A stretch of DNA of 64,000 nucleotides from Hyphomicrobiaceae bacterium (GCA_022844275.1 JALHMB010000013.1:22167-86166), one strand, 5' to 3'; positions 34,263 to 44,400 are shown, counted from the first letter of the stretch. Numbers and translations: made by a program. Notes: generated by a model from the letters alone, not told the origin.

Positions 34263-35591
34263 ATGAATCCCTCTTGGACGTCGGGTTTTGGGTTTTTCCT
34301 GGCTACGGTCGGCTCCGCGATCGGTCTCGGAAATATCTGGAGGTTCGCTTACCTAGCCGGCGAGAATGGCGGCGGCGCCTTCATTGTCGTCTACGTCGTC
34401 GCTGTGGCATTCATTGCCTTGCCGGTGCTGTTCGCCGAGTTTCTGGTCGGGCGGTCTGGAGGTGCGGATCCGACGAGCGCCTATCCAAATCTATCGAAAC
34501 GCTCAGGTGTTGCCGTCATCGGTTGGATTGCCGTCATCGGTTGCTTCGTGACGCTCGCTTACTATGCCGTCATCGCGGGCTGGGTCGCGCGCTACCTCTC
34601 CGTCGCGCTGATGGGCCGCCTGGCTCCTGGTTCCGGCGAAAGCTACACGGACGCCTTCAACGCCTTTACCGGTCATGCCGTCGCGCCGGTGCTCTGGCAG
34701 GCCGGGGTGATGGCCGCAACGGCCGCTATCGTGGCGGCAGGTGTGACCGCGGGGATCGAGCGGCTCTGCCGTCTGCTGATGCCAGCGCTGGCCGTCATGG
34801 TCGTCGGACTTGCCGCCTATTCCCTGAGCCTTCCCGGTTCGTCGCGGGCGCTCTCGTTCATGTTCATTCCCGACTGGTCTGCGCTTTCGCGTCCGCAGCT
34901 CTACCTGGCAGCGATCGGTCAAGCCTTCTTCTCCGTGGGCGTCGGCTATGGCGCCATGCTGACGTACGGAGCCTATGCCGGGCGGCGCCAATCTCTGCCG
35001 CGCACGGCCGTGTTGGCCGCCATTGCGGATACGGCCTTTGCACTGGTGACCGGCATTGCCGTGTTCGGCGCTGTATTCGCGTTCGGCCTCAACCCGGCGA
35101 GCGGTCCGCCGCTGGCCTTCATAACCTTGCCGGAGGTTTTTGGGCGCATGCCGGGTGGCACGCTCTTCGCAGTCGCATTCTTTGCGCTTCTGCTGGCCGC
35201 CGCGCTGACAAGCGCCGTTGCGCTGCTGGAGGTGCCGGTGGCCGCGCTGATGCAGCGGCGCGGTATCGCTCGGGCCCGCGCGGCATGGCTTCTTGCTGGC
35301 CTGATCTTCCTCGCAGGCGTTCCAACTGCGCTCGGCCATGGACCGTGGAAGGCTTTCACCGTGCGCGGCATGGGACTGTTGGAGCTGTATGACACGGTCG
35401 TTGGCGAGATCCTGTTGCCGCTCTCCGTTCTTCTCGTATCGGTCTTTGTCGGTTGGCTCTGGGCGGGCGGGCAGGCGGCGCGCGAATCGGGGCTTGCTGA
35501 CGGCCCGGCACAATGGTGGGTGCGACTGGTTCGTTTCGTGGTGCCGCTGGTGATCGTGGTTCTTTTTGCGGCGGCACTCTTGAAACTCTGA
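34263..35591 (+). CDS. NSS-family sodium-dependent amino acid transporter (LeuT-like)
   Basis: A 442-residue polytopic membrane protein. The N-terminal TM1 region (GFFLATVGSAIGLGNIWRFAYLAGENGGGAF) is the classic sodium- and substrate-binding unwound helix of the neurotransmitter:sodium symporter family, and GVGYGAMLTYGAYAGRR corresponds to TM6-7. It has about 11-12 helices, the usual bacterial MetP/LeuT length. It imports amino acids with Na+, which would depend on the Na+ gradient that Mrp antiporters maintain. Which amino acid is not deducible. It is followed 59 bp later by two Usp genes on the same strand. Confidence 0.92.
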   Translation: MNPSWTSGFGFFLATVGSAIGLGNIWRFAYLAGENGGGAFIVVYVVAVAFIALPVLFAEFLVGRSGGADPTSAYPNLSKRSGVAVIGWIAVIGCFVTLAYYAVIAGWVARYLSVALMGRLAPGSGESYTDAFNAFTGHAVAPVLWQAGVMAATAAIVAAGVTAGIERLCRLLMPALAVMVVGLAAYSLSLPGSSRALSFMFIPDWSALSRPQLYLAAIGQAFFSVGVGYGAMLTYGAYAGRRQSLPRTAVLAAIADTAFALVTGIAVFGAVFAFGLNPASGPPLAFITLPEVFGRMPGGTLFAVAFFALLLAAALTSAVALLEVPVAALMQRRGIARARAAWLLAGLIFLAGVPTALGHGPWKAFTVRGMGLLELYDTVVGEILLPLSVLLVSVFVGWLWAGGQAARESGLADGPAQWWVRLVRFVVPLVIVVLFAAALLKL

Positions 35592-35649
35592 TGCCGTGGA
35601 AGAACGTCAATCGACGAAATCGGATGGATCGCTCCAAGGAGGCAAGAAA

Positions 35650-36525
35650 ATGCATGGCTTTGACTCTCAGCTCAGCCTTGTTCTCGCGACCGATCTGTCG
35701 GAGCGCTCGGATCGCGCCTTTGATCGCGCCCTGCGTCTGGCCCGCGAGCAACGGGCGCTCCTGACAATTGTTTACGTGATCGACGACGCGCTGCCCGCTG
35801 AGATAGGTCAGCGACTGCATCGGGAGGCGATGGATTTCATCAACCATCAGATCGATGCCAGCAAGATCAAGGGCCACGCGGATATCCAAGTCCGGCTTGT
35901 TCGCGGCCGGGTTCATCAGACCATCATCGAGCAAGCCAAGGACACGCACGCCCATCTCATCATCCTTGGTATCCACCGCGCAGATGCGCTGATCGACACG
36001 TTCCGAGGGACGACAGTCGAGCGGGTCGTCCGTCTGGGCGACCGATCCATCCTGGTCGTGAAGAAGAAGCCAATGCGCGCCTACCGCAACATTGTGGTTG
36101 GCACCGATCTCTCGCAACCGTCGCGATATGCCCTCGAACTTGCATTGCGTTTGTTCCCGCACGCCGACGTCACGGTGCTGCACATCACGTCAGCGCCGAT
36201 TGCCCGGTCGATGCGGCGACACAAGGCTCTGGCCGATCTCGGGGCTCAACACCAAGCGCAGCTCCTGAGCATGATCGAGGACGTCTCCGCAGAGATGAGC
36301 AGGGAGCTCGAGATCAAAGAGTTCAAGCTCAAGGCGAGCATGGAGGAGGGTGAAACGGTCTCAGTCATTCTCCGCCGTGTCGACGCTCAACGTCCCGACC
36401 TCCTGGTCGTTGGCACGCATGGGCGGTCGGGCGTGAAGCGGTCTATGCTCGGAAGTGTCGCCGAACGCCTGCTGTCTGTCGCGCCTTGCGATGTCCTTGC
36501 TGTGCGTGCACGCCTCGAAGAATGA
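35650..36525 (+). CDS. Tandem universal stress protein
   Basis: A 291-residue protein with two UspA domains: SLVLATDLSERSDRAFDRAL at the start of domain 1 and YRNIVVGTDLSQPSRYALELAL in domain 2, then VVGTHGRSGVKRSMLGSVAERLL as ATP-binding motif. ATG 35650 follows AGGAGGC at ideal spacing. It may be co-transcribed with the transporter upstream and the next Usp gene. Confidence 0.92.
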   Translation: MHGFDSQLSLVLATDLSERSDRAFDRALRLAREQRALLTIVYVIDDALPAEIGQRLHREAMDFINHQIDASKIKGHADIQVRLVRGRVHQTIIEQAKDTHAHLIILGIHRADALIDTFRGTTVERVVRLGDRSILVVKKKPMRAYRNIVVGTDLSQPSRYALELALRLFPHADVTVLHITSAPIARSMRRHKALADLGAQHQAQLLSMIEDVSAEMSRELEIKEFKLKASMEEGETVSVILRRVDAQRPDLLVVGTHGRSGVKRSMLGSVAERLLSVAPCDVLAVRARLEE

Positions 36526-36623
36526 GCTGGGTCGAAGTATTCCGCCGGTCTTCGCACGCCAGACGCACGAGTCTGTCCGATCAGCTGTGCTTCAGTCAAC
36601 AACCGAACCAAGGACTTCAGTCC

Positions 36624-37460
36624 ATGTACAAAACCATTCTCCTGCACATCAACGATGACAAACGTGTCGGACGCCTGCTAGATGTCGGGGCCCAGGTCGC
36701 TCAACGTTTCAACGCCCATCTGAGCGGGCTATTCGTGCTCCCTTTTGTTCCCGCTCCGCCGATTCAATGGCCGATGGCGCGATCGGTGGTGGGCGGATTA
36801 CTTGCGGCCTATCGGGAGGAGGCGGAACGAGCACACCAGTCCTTCGAGAGAGCAGTTCAAGGCCTGCAGATCGCGCCCGGATGGCGTCTCTACAAAGCGC
36901 CGACCCCGTCGTATTGTAACGCTGTCCTCGATCACGGTCGTGCCGCCGATCTCATCATCGCGTCGCAGCGCGTGAGCGACTGGGAGTATGCCGACATGTT
37001 CGACATCCCAGAGGATCTCGTGCTGCAAGGAGGGCGGCCCGTCCTGATCGTGCCGAACTCGGGTGACCTCGAGCCGGTCGGCTCCCGCATCCTCGTTGCC
37101 TGGAACGGTAAGCGTGAAGGCGCACGGGCGATCTTCGACGCCCTTCCCCTTTTGAGCAAGGCGCAGGACGTGCGCGTGCTTTGGATCGATCCCCAAAATG
37201 AGGCGATCGGCCCGAGTGACATCGCGACCGCCGAGATTTGCGCCGCTCTGGCCCGTCATGGCGTGCGATGCGAGGGCGCGCATTCCAAGACCGATCGCGT
37301 CGAGGTCGGCGAGGAACTCTTGCGCCAAGCCGGCAAGCACGGCTCCGATCTTCTGGTCATGGGTTGCTATGGCCGCTCGCGGTTCCGCGAGTTCATCCTT
37401 GGAGGCGCGACACGCCACGTGCTCCACAACATGACCATTCCCGTTCTTATGTCCCACTAA
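36624..37460 (+). CDS. Two-domain universal stress protein (longer type)
   Basis: A 278-residue protein similar in architecture to the one at 33252: N-terminal diverged domain (MYKTILLHINDDKRVGRLLDVG, LIIASQR) and C-terminal domain with ILVAWNGKREGARAIFDALPLL and MGCYGRSRFREFILGGATRHVL. The end LVMGCYGRSRFREFILGGATRHVL is nearly identical in layout to the paralogue. Start ATG 36624 follows AAGGA. The gap to the preceding Usp is about 100 bp. Confidence 0.9.
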   Translation: MYKTILLHINDDKRVGRLLDVGAQVAQRFNAHLSGLFVLPFVPAPPIQWPMARSVVGGLLAAYREEAERAHQSFERAVQGLQIAPGWRLYKAPTPSYCNAVLDHGRAADLIIASQRVSDWEYADMFDIPEDLVLQGGRPVLIVPNSGDLEPVGSRILVAWNGKREGARAIFDALPLLSKAQDVRVLWIDPQNEAIGPSDIATAEICAALARHGVRCEGAHSKTDRVEVGEELLRQAGKHGSDLLVMGCYGRSRFREFILGGATRHVLHNMTIPVLMSH

Positions 37461-37523
37461 ATGGAGGGCGTGGAGCGCTGCCGCATGTATCCCGAGGTCT
37501 TTAAACGAGCAGGCGGGCTGCAA

Positions 37524-39362
37524 TCATTCCCTTGCCACCATTCTCGCACGAGGATCTTGCGAGTAGAGCGCCGCGATTTCGGTCGCGAACTTCTCCTGAA
37601 CCGGGCCGCGCTTGGCTTTCAAGGTCGGCGTCAGCAGGCCATTGGCAATGGTCCAGGGTTCGAGGGTCAGATGCACAGCGCGCACATGCGCATGGCGGGC
37701 GAGATCCTCGAGCTCCTTTTCGAGGATGCGCAGCACCTCTGCCCGTGCGTTATCGTGGCTCGGCTCCTCGACGGGTATGCCCTCGGCGCGAGCCAGAGCC
37801 GCCCAGTGCTCGTTCTTCAAAGTCAGGACGGCAGCCAGAAACGGCCTGCCGTCACCGATAACCAGGACGTTCTCGAACAACGGATTCCTCAGGATCCGCG
37901 CTTCCACCTCGGTCGGCACGAGCTTCTCTCCCGTCGACAACACGATGAGTTCCTTGAGGCGACCGCGGATGAAGACGCGACCGTCCTCTATCTCAGCCAG
38001 GTCTCCCGTATGGAGCCAACCTTGTTGATCGATTGCGTCTGCCGTTGTCGCGACAGCCTGCCAGTAGCCGAGCATCATGCTGGGCGAGCGCACCATCAGC
38101 TCACCCTTCTGAGAGATGCGCACCTCGACACCTTCGAGCGGTCGGCCAACCGAGCCGGGCAGATTGTCGTCGACGCTGTTGGATGCTACGACGGGGCCTG
38201 CCTCGGTGAGTCCATAGCCCTCGACAAGAGGCAGCCCCAGTCCGATGAGAAAGCGCGACACGTCGACTGGCAGCGGGGCGCCGCCGGTGACGGCGACACG
38301 CACTCGGCCGCCAAACGCGGCGCGCACTTGCATGCCCACCGAGCGATCGAGGATCGACCACAACCGCCGCTTGACCGAACCAAGCTTCTGCGCCCGACCG
38401 TGGCCGGCTTCGAAGTCCTCCCAGCCGGCCCTTGCCGTGAAAGTGAGAAGTCCGCGTTTCAGCCAATTGTGCTGGGCCTTGCTGCGAATCGCAGCGCACG
38501 CACGCTCGTACAGCCTCGGCACGCCGAGGAACACCGTCGGCCGTTGCTGGCGGAGATCCTCGGCGAGAAGCTCGATCGACCGGGCGTAGACAACCGTGCT
38601 GCCGCCGAGCATGGGCAGATAGTAACCGACCGTCCTCTCGAAGGCGTGCGCCAACGGAAGGCACGAGAGAAAGACATCGTCAGGGCGGGGCGGGATAACC
38701 TTCGCCCCGGCCATGGCGTTCAGCAGCAGCGCGCGCTGAGACAGCATGACGCCCTTGGGACGCCCCGTCGTTCCGGACGTGTAGACGATCGTTGCAAGAG
38801 CGTCGGCATCCGTCGGCGACGAGGAGGGCGACCGATTGGCACGCCCGAGAGCTTCGGCCATGGTCGCTACACGGGGTTGAACCGACGTTGCGTTCTTTGC
38901 GTCGAGTTCGTCTCTGATCCAGACGTGCGCAAGCTCGGTCAGGTCAGCGCGCTGCGGCAGCAACGACTGCCAACGAGCAGCGGTGTCGACCACCACCAAA
39001 CGTGCCCCCGAGTGCTTGAGAATGAAGGTCATTCCGGCGGGGCTGTCGTGGAGATAGAGTGGTACCACGACCATCCCGAGCGAGAGTGCGGCCAGATCGA
39101 CGGCAACCCAGTCGATGCCGTTCGGCAGCGCAATCGCGACGCGGTCGCCAGAGTTGAGACCCTCGCTGTGCAGGGCAGCTCGGACGTGCGTAACGCGATC
39201 GGCGATATCCTGCCAGCTGTGATCTCGCCAGGCCGCACTGCAATGGTCGAATTGTCGGTAGGCAACAGCGTCTCGAGACGCGGCGACCCGGTCTTGAAAC
39301 AGGCCCGTCAGTCCCTTGTCGCCTGGGAGAGGCCAGATTCCGTCCGTCAGATCCCGTGCCAT
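37524..39362 (-). CDS. Long-chain acyl-CoA synthetase (AMP-binding ligase)
   Basis: A 612-residue AMP-forming ligase. It has the P-loop-like YTSGTTGRPKGVMLSQ, the A5-type VEGYGLTEAGPVV, the LHTGDLAEIEDG and the C-terminal FIRGRLKELIVLSTGEKLVP motifs, followed by the VLVIGDGRPFLAAVL region typical of FadD/long-chain ligases. It would activate fatty acids to acyl-CoA at the membrane or in the cytosol. ATG 39362 is the start that begins MARDLTDGIWPLPGDKG; a longer frame to 39494 would add 44 residues and cross the box at 39429. It is divergent from the broken ACP/ligase gene at 39468. Confidence 0.9.
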   Translation of the reverse strand: MARDLTDGIWPLPGDKGLTGLFQDRVAASRDAVAYRQFDHCSAAWRDHSWQDIADRVTHVRAALHSEGLNSGDRVAIALPNGIDWVAVDLAALSLGMVVVPLYLHDSPAGMTFILKHSGARLVVVDTAARWQSLLPQRADLTELAHVWIRDELDAKNATSVQPRVATMAEALGRANRSPSSSPTDADALATIVYTSGTTGRPKGVMLSQRALLLNAMAGAKVIPPRPDDVFLSCLPLAHAFERTVGYYLPMLGGSTVVYARSIELLAEDLRQQRPTVFLGVPRLYERACAAIRSKAQHNWLKRGLLTFTARAGWEDFEAGHGRAQKLGSVKRRLWSILDRSVGMQVRAAFGGRVRVAVTGGAPLPVDVSRFLIGLGLPLVEGYGLTEAGPVVASNSVDDNLPGSVGRPLEGVEVRISQKGELMVRSPSMMLGYWQAVATTADAIDQQGWLHTGDLAEIEDGRVFIRGRLKELIVLSTGEKLVPTEVEARILRNPLFENVLVIGDGRPFLAAVLTLKNEHWAALARAEGIPVEEPSHDNARAEVLRILEKELEDLARHAHVRAVHLTLEPWTIANGLLTPTLKAKRGPVQEKFATEIAALYSQDPRARMVARE

Positions 39363-39428
39363 TGCCTCGATACCTCGTGCCGCAAATCGAGAGATCGAAA
39401 AGTATCGCTCGGATCTCGTCCGCCTACT

Positions 39429-39442
39429 TTGACGCCCGTCAA
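39429..39442. promoter_or_regulatory. FNR/FixK-type box upstream of acyl-CoA synthetase
   Basis: TTGAC GCCC GTCAA is a perfect palindrome with C/G at the last arm position. The centre is 74 bp upstream of the synthetase ATG (39362), the same distance as for the other boxes. The arms are less canonical (TTGAC for TTGAT). Confidence 0.5.
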
Positions 39443-39467
39443 ACACGGAGGCCGCGGCCGACGGTTC

Positions 39468-40494
39468 GTGCTTGCTGAAAGAGCGAACCTCCATGCAGAA
39501 GAGAATCGAAGATGGTTACGTCCCGCAACGACTGCCGCTTTTGCATCGAGCGCCGAAAGCGAGGCCGATGTCGCATCGCAGATCCTCTCGGTCGTGAGTG
39601 AGCTGCTGGCGGAACTGCATCCGCATCGTTCCGCCCGTCAGAACGAGCGGCTCGAGAGCGATCTCGATCGCGACCTCGGGATAGACAGCCTGGGCCGAGC
39701 GGAGCTGCTGCAGCGTCTCGACCGTGCATTCCGCGTCTGTCTTCCCGAGCAGCTGATCAGCGATGCCGTAACGCCCCGGGATCTCGTTCGTGCGGTGCTC
39801 AAGGCGAAACCAGCGACGAGCGTCGGATTCCTGGCGCGGTCGACAGCTGAGCCCATCGATCTGACGGAAGCTGCGGAACCATCACTGGCGACGACACTCA
39901 TCGATGCGCTGGATGCACATGTGCGCGTCCATGGCGAACGCCCACACATCCGCCTCTCGGTCAGCGATGACGAGGAGCAAGTCATCACATATGCCGAGCT
40001 CGTCACGCGCGCACGGGCCGTTGCGGCCGGGCTCCTCGACATCGGTTTGCAGCCAGGCGAACGAGTCGCCATCATGCTGCCGACCAGCCGCGACTTCTTT
40101 GTCGCGTTCTATGGTGTGATCATGACCGGAGCGGTGCCGGTCCCGATCTATCCACCGCTGGTGCCAAGCTCGTCACCATGCCAGAGGGCACCTTCTCGCG
40201 GATGCCGGGATTGCTGCCGTTCAAGCTTGGGCCTTTCTCGCCGCAGCACAAGCTGGCGTTCCACTAGTCCCGGTCACGATCAAGTGCACGCGCATGGTCT
40301 TGGGCCCGGATCAATGTATCCCTCGACGAGGGCCGGTCACCGTTCACATTGGCGAGCCGATTCATGCGGATGCTACGGACTTCGCGGCGGCCGTACGGTT
40401 GCGGGACCTCAGCCGGGCTGCAATTCTGACGCACTGCGGCGAGCCAGATCTGGCTTACGAGCGTGTGGAGTTGCCGCCAGACCAACCCTCTTGA
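39468..40494 (+). pseudogene. Collapsed ACP / AMP-binding ligase / PlsC acyltransferase gene
   Basis: From GTG 39468 an acyl-carrier domain is encoded (DRDLGIDSLGRAELLQRLD, with the phosphopantetheine Ser in DSL). After a linker the start of an AMP-binding domain follows: QVITYAELVTRARAVAAGLL, ERVAIMLPTSRDFFVAFYGVIM and PVPIYPP. At about 40165 the reading joins the end of a PlsC-type acyltransferase, KLVTMPEGTFSRMPGLLPFKLG and then, after a second frameshift, AAQAGVPLVPVTIKCTRM, RRGPVTVHIGEPI. The body of the ligase and the acyltransferase active-site region are missing. The start codon and first residues are uncertain. Confidence 0.75.
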
Positions 40495-40579
40495 GCCGAC
40501 GGTTGTGGCCGACTGCCCAGACTGATGGCTTGCCTTGGTGCGATCGGCAGTTACACGCAGTAGACCGGAGAATGACCCC

Positions 40580-43309
40580 ATGACCATCCGCAACTTCGAT
40601 TATCTGTTGCGCCCCCGCTCCGTGGCTCTGATCGGAGCCAGCTCCAAGCCGGGCAGCGTCGGTCTCATAACTGCACGCAACTTGGTGCGAGGCGGCTTTC
40701 AAGGGCCGGTTTCGCTCGTCAATCCAAAATACACCGCGATCGACGGACACGCCTGCCATCCATCGATCGCATCACTCCCCGAAGCCCCGGACTTGGCCGT
40801 GATTGTCACCCCACCCGCGACCGTTCCCGGCCTGATCGCACAGCTCGGCAGCAAAGGAACACGTGCTGCCGTGGTCATCACAGCGGGGGTTCGTGACGAC
40901 CTGAGGCGCGCCATGCTGGAAGCGGCACGACCGAACCTGATGCGCATCCAGGGGCCGAATTGCCTGGGGCTGATGGTACCAGGGATCGGTCTCAACGCGA
41001 GCTTCGCGGACGAGCCGCCACTTGCGGGAGACCTCGCCTTTCTCTCGCAGTCGGGGGCGCTGATTACGGCCATCGTCGACTGGGCCACGGTCCGCAATAT
41101 CGGCTTTTCGCACGTCGTCTCGCTCGGCGACATGGCCGATGCCGATTTCGGAGACATGCTGGACTACCTCGCTGGCGACACCAAGAGCCGCGCCATCCTG
41201 CTTTACATGGAGGCGGTGACGCACGCGCCCAAGTTCCTCTCGGCGGCGCGGCGCGCCGCCCGCTCCAAGCCTGTCATCATCGTCAAGGCCGGCCGCGCCG
41301 CGACCGGCGCCATGGCCGCCTTTTCCCACACCGGCGCACTGGCAGGAGCCGATGCCGCCTACGAGGCTGCCTTCCGCAGGGCCGGGTTGCTGCGCGTGCG
41401 CGAGCTCGACGATCTCTTCAGCGCGGCAGAGATCCTGGCTCGCCATCCTAAGCCATTCGGCGACCGCCTCGTCATTCTCACCAACGGTGGGGGAGCCGGC
41501 GTGATGGCTGCCGATCGCCTGGGCGATCTGGATGGACACCTCGCGACCTTGTCGGATGCGACCTGCAAGGCGCTCGATCGCATTCTCCCGCCGACATGGC
41601 CCCGCGGCAATCCGGTCGACATCATTGGTGATGCGGATCCGCAGAGGTATTCGGGCACGCTCGACCTGTTGATGGATGAGGATGCGGCCGATGCCGTCCT
41701 GGTCATCAATTGCCCGACGGCATTGACGTCCAGCACTGCCGTCGCAGAGGAGGTGCTGGCAGCGCTCGAGCGCCGGCAGAGTGCGGGCCGCCGCAACAAG
41801 CCTCTGATCACCAACTGGCTGGGTGATCGCGCGGGCCGGCAAGCGCGCCAGTTGTTCGCAGCCAAGGGCATCGCCGGCTTCGAGACTCCGGATAACGCCA
41901 TTGAAGGTTTCATGCAGATCGTGCGCTACGGCCGGGCGCAGGAGCAGCTCATGCACACGCCGCCATCGCTGCCCGATGATCTCGGACTCGAGTACGACAA
42001 GGCGGCCGCGATCGTGGCCGGGGTGTTGGCGGGCGGACGCAGCGTGCTGTCCGAGGTCGAGGCGAAGGGCGTGCTGGCCGCTTACGGCATTCCCGTCGTC
42101 TCGACCAGTGTCGCGAGGTCACCTGCGGAGGTGGCAGCGCTGTCCGCGACCGCCATCGCGGAGCACGGCGCGGCCGTCGTCAAAATCCTGTCGGACGATA
42201 TCTCGCACAAGTCCGATGTGGGCGGCGTGCGGCTGGGTCTGGAGAGCGCCGACGATGCGCGACGTGCGGCCGAGGACATGATCGCGCGCATCGGCCGCGT
42301 GATGCCCAAGGCCAAAATCGACGGTTTCACGGTGCAGCCCATGATCCGCCGCGCCCGGTCGCACGAACTGATCCTCGGCATGTCGGTCGATCCGACCTTC
42401 GGCCCGTTGATGATGTTCGGCGCTGGCGGCACGGCGGTCGAGGTGGCGCGCGATACCGCGCACGCGCTGCCGCCGCTCGATCTCAATCTCGCGCACGATC
42501 TTATGCAGCAGACGCGGGTGTTGCGCCTCCTGCAGGGCTATCGCGATCGTCCGGCCGCCGATATCCAGCGAGTCGCAGAAATGCTGGTGCGACTGAGCTA
42601 CCTTGTGGCCAACCATAGAGAGATCCGCGAGATCGACATCAATCCACTGCTTGCCGACGACAAGGGTGTCATCGCGCTTGACGCCCGCGTGCTGGTCGCC
42701 GATCCGGCAAAAATCCCGCGCACGGAAATGGCCGTCAGACCGTATCCCTCGCAATGGGCCGTGGATGCGGAGGTCGAAGGAGTCGGAGCTATATCCATCC
42801 GCCCGATACGCCCGGAGGACGAAGCGCTCTACGCCGACTTCTTCGCCCGCGTGTCGCAGGACGACAAGCGGCTGCGGTTCTTCTCCGTGGCGCCTGAGCT
42901 TTCACGCCGCTTCCTCGCCAGGCTCACGCAGATCGACTACGCGCGCGAGATGGCCTTTGTTGCCATCGCGAAGGCATCCGGCGCGCTGCTGGGCGTGGTG
43001 CGCATGGTGGCAGACCCCGACTATGTCCGCGCCGAATACGCCGCCCTTGTCAGGTCCGACCTCAAGGGCCGGGGCCTCGGCTGGCAGCTGATGCAGCATC
43101 TCATCGCTTACGCCAAGTCAGAGAGGCTCGAGCAGTTGCATGGCTCCGTGCTCGCCTCCAACTCCACCATGCTGCAGATGTGCCGCGAGCTGGGCTTCTC
43201 CATCGAGCCGGAACCGGGAGACGAAGGCGTTCGCCGCGTGGTCCTGCTTTTGGCCAGCGATGTCACCGGCAAGAACAAGGAGGGTACTAGTGACAGGAAG
43301 CCCTGCTGA
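40580..43309 (+). CDS. Pat-like protein lysine acetyltransferase with NDP-forming acyl-CoA synthetase domains
   Basis: A 909-residue protein with an N-terminal CoA-binding domain (RPRSVALIGASSKPGSVG), Succ-CoA-ligase-like domains (QGPNCLGLMVPG; the potential phospho-His in FSHTGALAGAD is His250), an ATP-grasp domain (DISHKSDVGGVRLG, EIDINPLLAD), and a C-terminal GNAT acetyltransferase domain (residues about 740-900, KGRGLGWQLMQHLIAYAKSE as acetyl-CoA site). This is the layout of Pat/YfiQ-type regulators that acetylate acyl-CoA synthetases. The adjacent synthetase at 37524 is a plausible target. The following patatin gene overlaps by 20 bp. ATG 40580 is chosen by the Rossmann start. Confidence 0.9.
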   Translation: MTIRNFDYLLRPRSVALIGASSKPGSVGLITARNLVRGGFQGPVSLVNPKYTAIDGHACHPSIASLPEAPDLAVIVTPPATVPGLIAQLGSKGTRAAVVITAGVRDDLRRAMLEAARPNLMRIQGPNCLGLMVPGIGLNASFADEPPLAGDLAFLSQSGALITAIVDWATVRNIGFSHVVSLGDMADADFGDMLDYLAGDTKSRAILLYMEAVTHAPKFLSAARRAARSKPVIIVKAGRAATGAMAAFSHTGALAGADAAYEAAFRRAGLLRVRELDDLFSAAEILARHPKPFGDRLVILTNGGGAGVMAADRLGDLDGHLATLSDATCKALDRILPPTWPRGNPVDIIGDADPQRYSGTLDLLMDEDAADAVLVINCPTALTSSTAVAEEVLAALERRQSAGRRNKPLITNWLGDRAGRQARQLFAAKGIAGFETPDNAIEGFMQIVRYGRAQEQLMHTPPSLPDDLGLEYDKAAAIVAGVLAGGRSVLSEVEAKGVLAAYGIPVVSTSVARSPAEVAALSATAIAEHGAAVVKILSDDISHKSDVGGVRLGLESADDARRAAEDMIARIGRVMPKAKIDGFTVQPMIRRARSHELILGMSVDPTFGPLMMFGAGGTAVEVARDTAHALPPLDLNLAHDLMQQTRVLRLLQGYRDRPAADIQRVAEMLVRLSYLVANHREIREIDINPLLADDKGVIALDARVLVADPAKIPRTEMAVRPYPSQWAVDAEVEGVGAISIRPIRPEDEALYADFFARVSQDDKRLRFFSVAPELSRRFLARLTQIDYAREMAFVAIAKASGALLGVVRMVADPDYVRAEYAALVRSDLKGRGLGWQLMQHLIAYAKSERLEQLHGSVLASNSTMLQMCRELGFSIEPEPGDEGVRRVVLLLASDVTGKNKEGTSDRKPC

Positions 43310-44369
43310 TGTCGTTCTGGACCTCGCCTTGCAGGGTGGTGGTGCCCACGGCGCATTTACATGGGGAGTGCTCGATCGCCTGCTGGACGAGCAGCACCTT
43401 CGCTGTTCCGCCGTCAGCGGCGCGAGCGCGGGCGCTATCAACGCGGTGGTGATGGCGGACGGCCTCCTCGGTGGCGGACGCCAGGGAGCCCAGCGAGCAC
43501 TAAGGGCGTTCTGGAAACGGATCAGTCGCGCGGCGCATGATCGGCCATCGAACAACCCCTTCCAGGCGCTCTTCCTGCCTGATTGGCTGAACCCATCGCC
43601 GTGGAGTTCATTGGGGCCGTGGGCGGCGACAATGGAGTATTGGTCGGCCGCAACCAGCGCTTTCGCCCGCATCTACTCGCCGTATCAATGGAATCCGCTG
43701 AATTTGAACCCGCTGCTCGATCTGATGACGGATCATATCGACTTTGAAGGCCTCAGAAGCTCAGCGAGCATCCGGCTGTTCATTTCCGCGACCAGTGTGA
43801 AGACAGGTGAGCTCAGGATTTTCCGGAACCATGAGTTGACGCCACGAACCGTCATGGCTTCTGCCTGCCTGCCACACGTGTTTCAGGCTGTCGAGATCGA
43901 TGGGGAGGCGTATTGGGATGGTGGCTATCTTGGCAATCCGGCGCTGCTCCCGCTCATTTCCGAAAGTGAGCCGGAAGATTTGCTCGTGGTCCAGCTGAAT
44001 CCACCTGTCCGCAATGAGAAGCCACGTTCGATGAACAGTATCACCGCTCGTCTCAATGAGATCACGTTCAACGCCAGCCTGATGAAGGAGCTGAAGGGGA
44101 TCGCCCTTTTGAAGCAGGCCTTGGATGAGGAGAACCTAGGCCATCACTTCAGGCATCCGCTCTTCAATCAGGTCCGCCATCTTCGGCTTCACCGGATCGC
44201 GGCGGAGGAGACTGCGTTCCAGCTCGGCACGAAGAGCAAGCTCGATATCGAGTGGGAGTGTCTCATCCGCCTTCACGGCCTCGGCGCACATGCCGCGGAG
44301 GAATGGCTCAAACGGCATCGCGACGACCTTGGCCGACGGTCGTCGTTGAACGCAGACGCATTGGCTTGA
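43290..44369 (+). CDS. Patatin-like phospholipase
   Basis: A 359-residue protein with the patatin catalytic dyad: GGGAHGAFTWGVLDRLL oxyanion loop, GASAG nucleophile Ser46 and DGG with Asp210. The GTG at 43290 follows AAGGAGGG and overlaps the preceding acetyltransferase by 20 bp, so the two are translationally linked. Patatin proteins are lipid acyl hydrolases. Some enzymes of this fold resemble intracellular PHB depolymerases, which would suit the PHA genes here, but the substrate is not visible in the sequence. Confidence 0.9.
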   Translation: MTGSPADVVLDLALQGGGAHGAFTWGVLDRLLDEQHLRCSAVSGASAGAINAVVMADGLLGGGRQGAQRALRAFWKRISRAAHDRPSNNPFQALFLPDWLNPSPWSSLGPWAATMEYWSAATSAFARIYSPYQWNPLNLNPLLDLMTDHIDFEGLRSSASIRLFISATSVKTGELRIFRNHELTPRTVMASACLPHVFQAVEIDGEAYWDGGYLGNPALLPLISESEPEDLLVVQLNPPVRNEKPRSMNSITARLNEITFNASLMKELKGIALLKQALDEENLGHHFRHPLFNQVRHLRLHRIAAEETAFQLGTKSKLDIEWECLIRLHGLGAHAAEEWLKRHRDDLGRRSSLNADALA

Positions 44370-44400
44370 TGCGAGACGGTAAAAGGACAAACTTGGCACC

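Noticed and set aside
37461..39460. A very long open frame on the plus strand opposite the acyl-CoA synthetase
   Set aside because: It lies antisense to a gene with clear AMP-ligase motifs, has no family pattern and arises from high GC; only its end (from about 39468) is real coding sequence.
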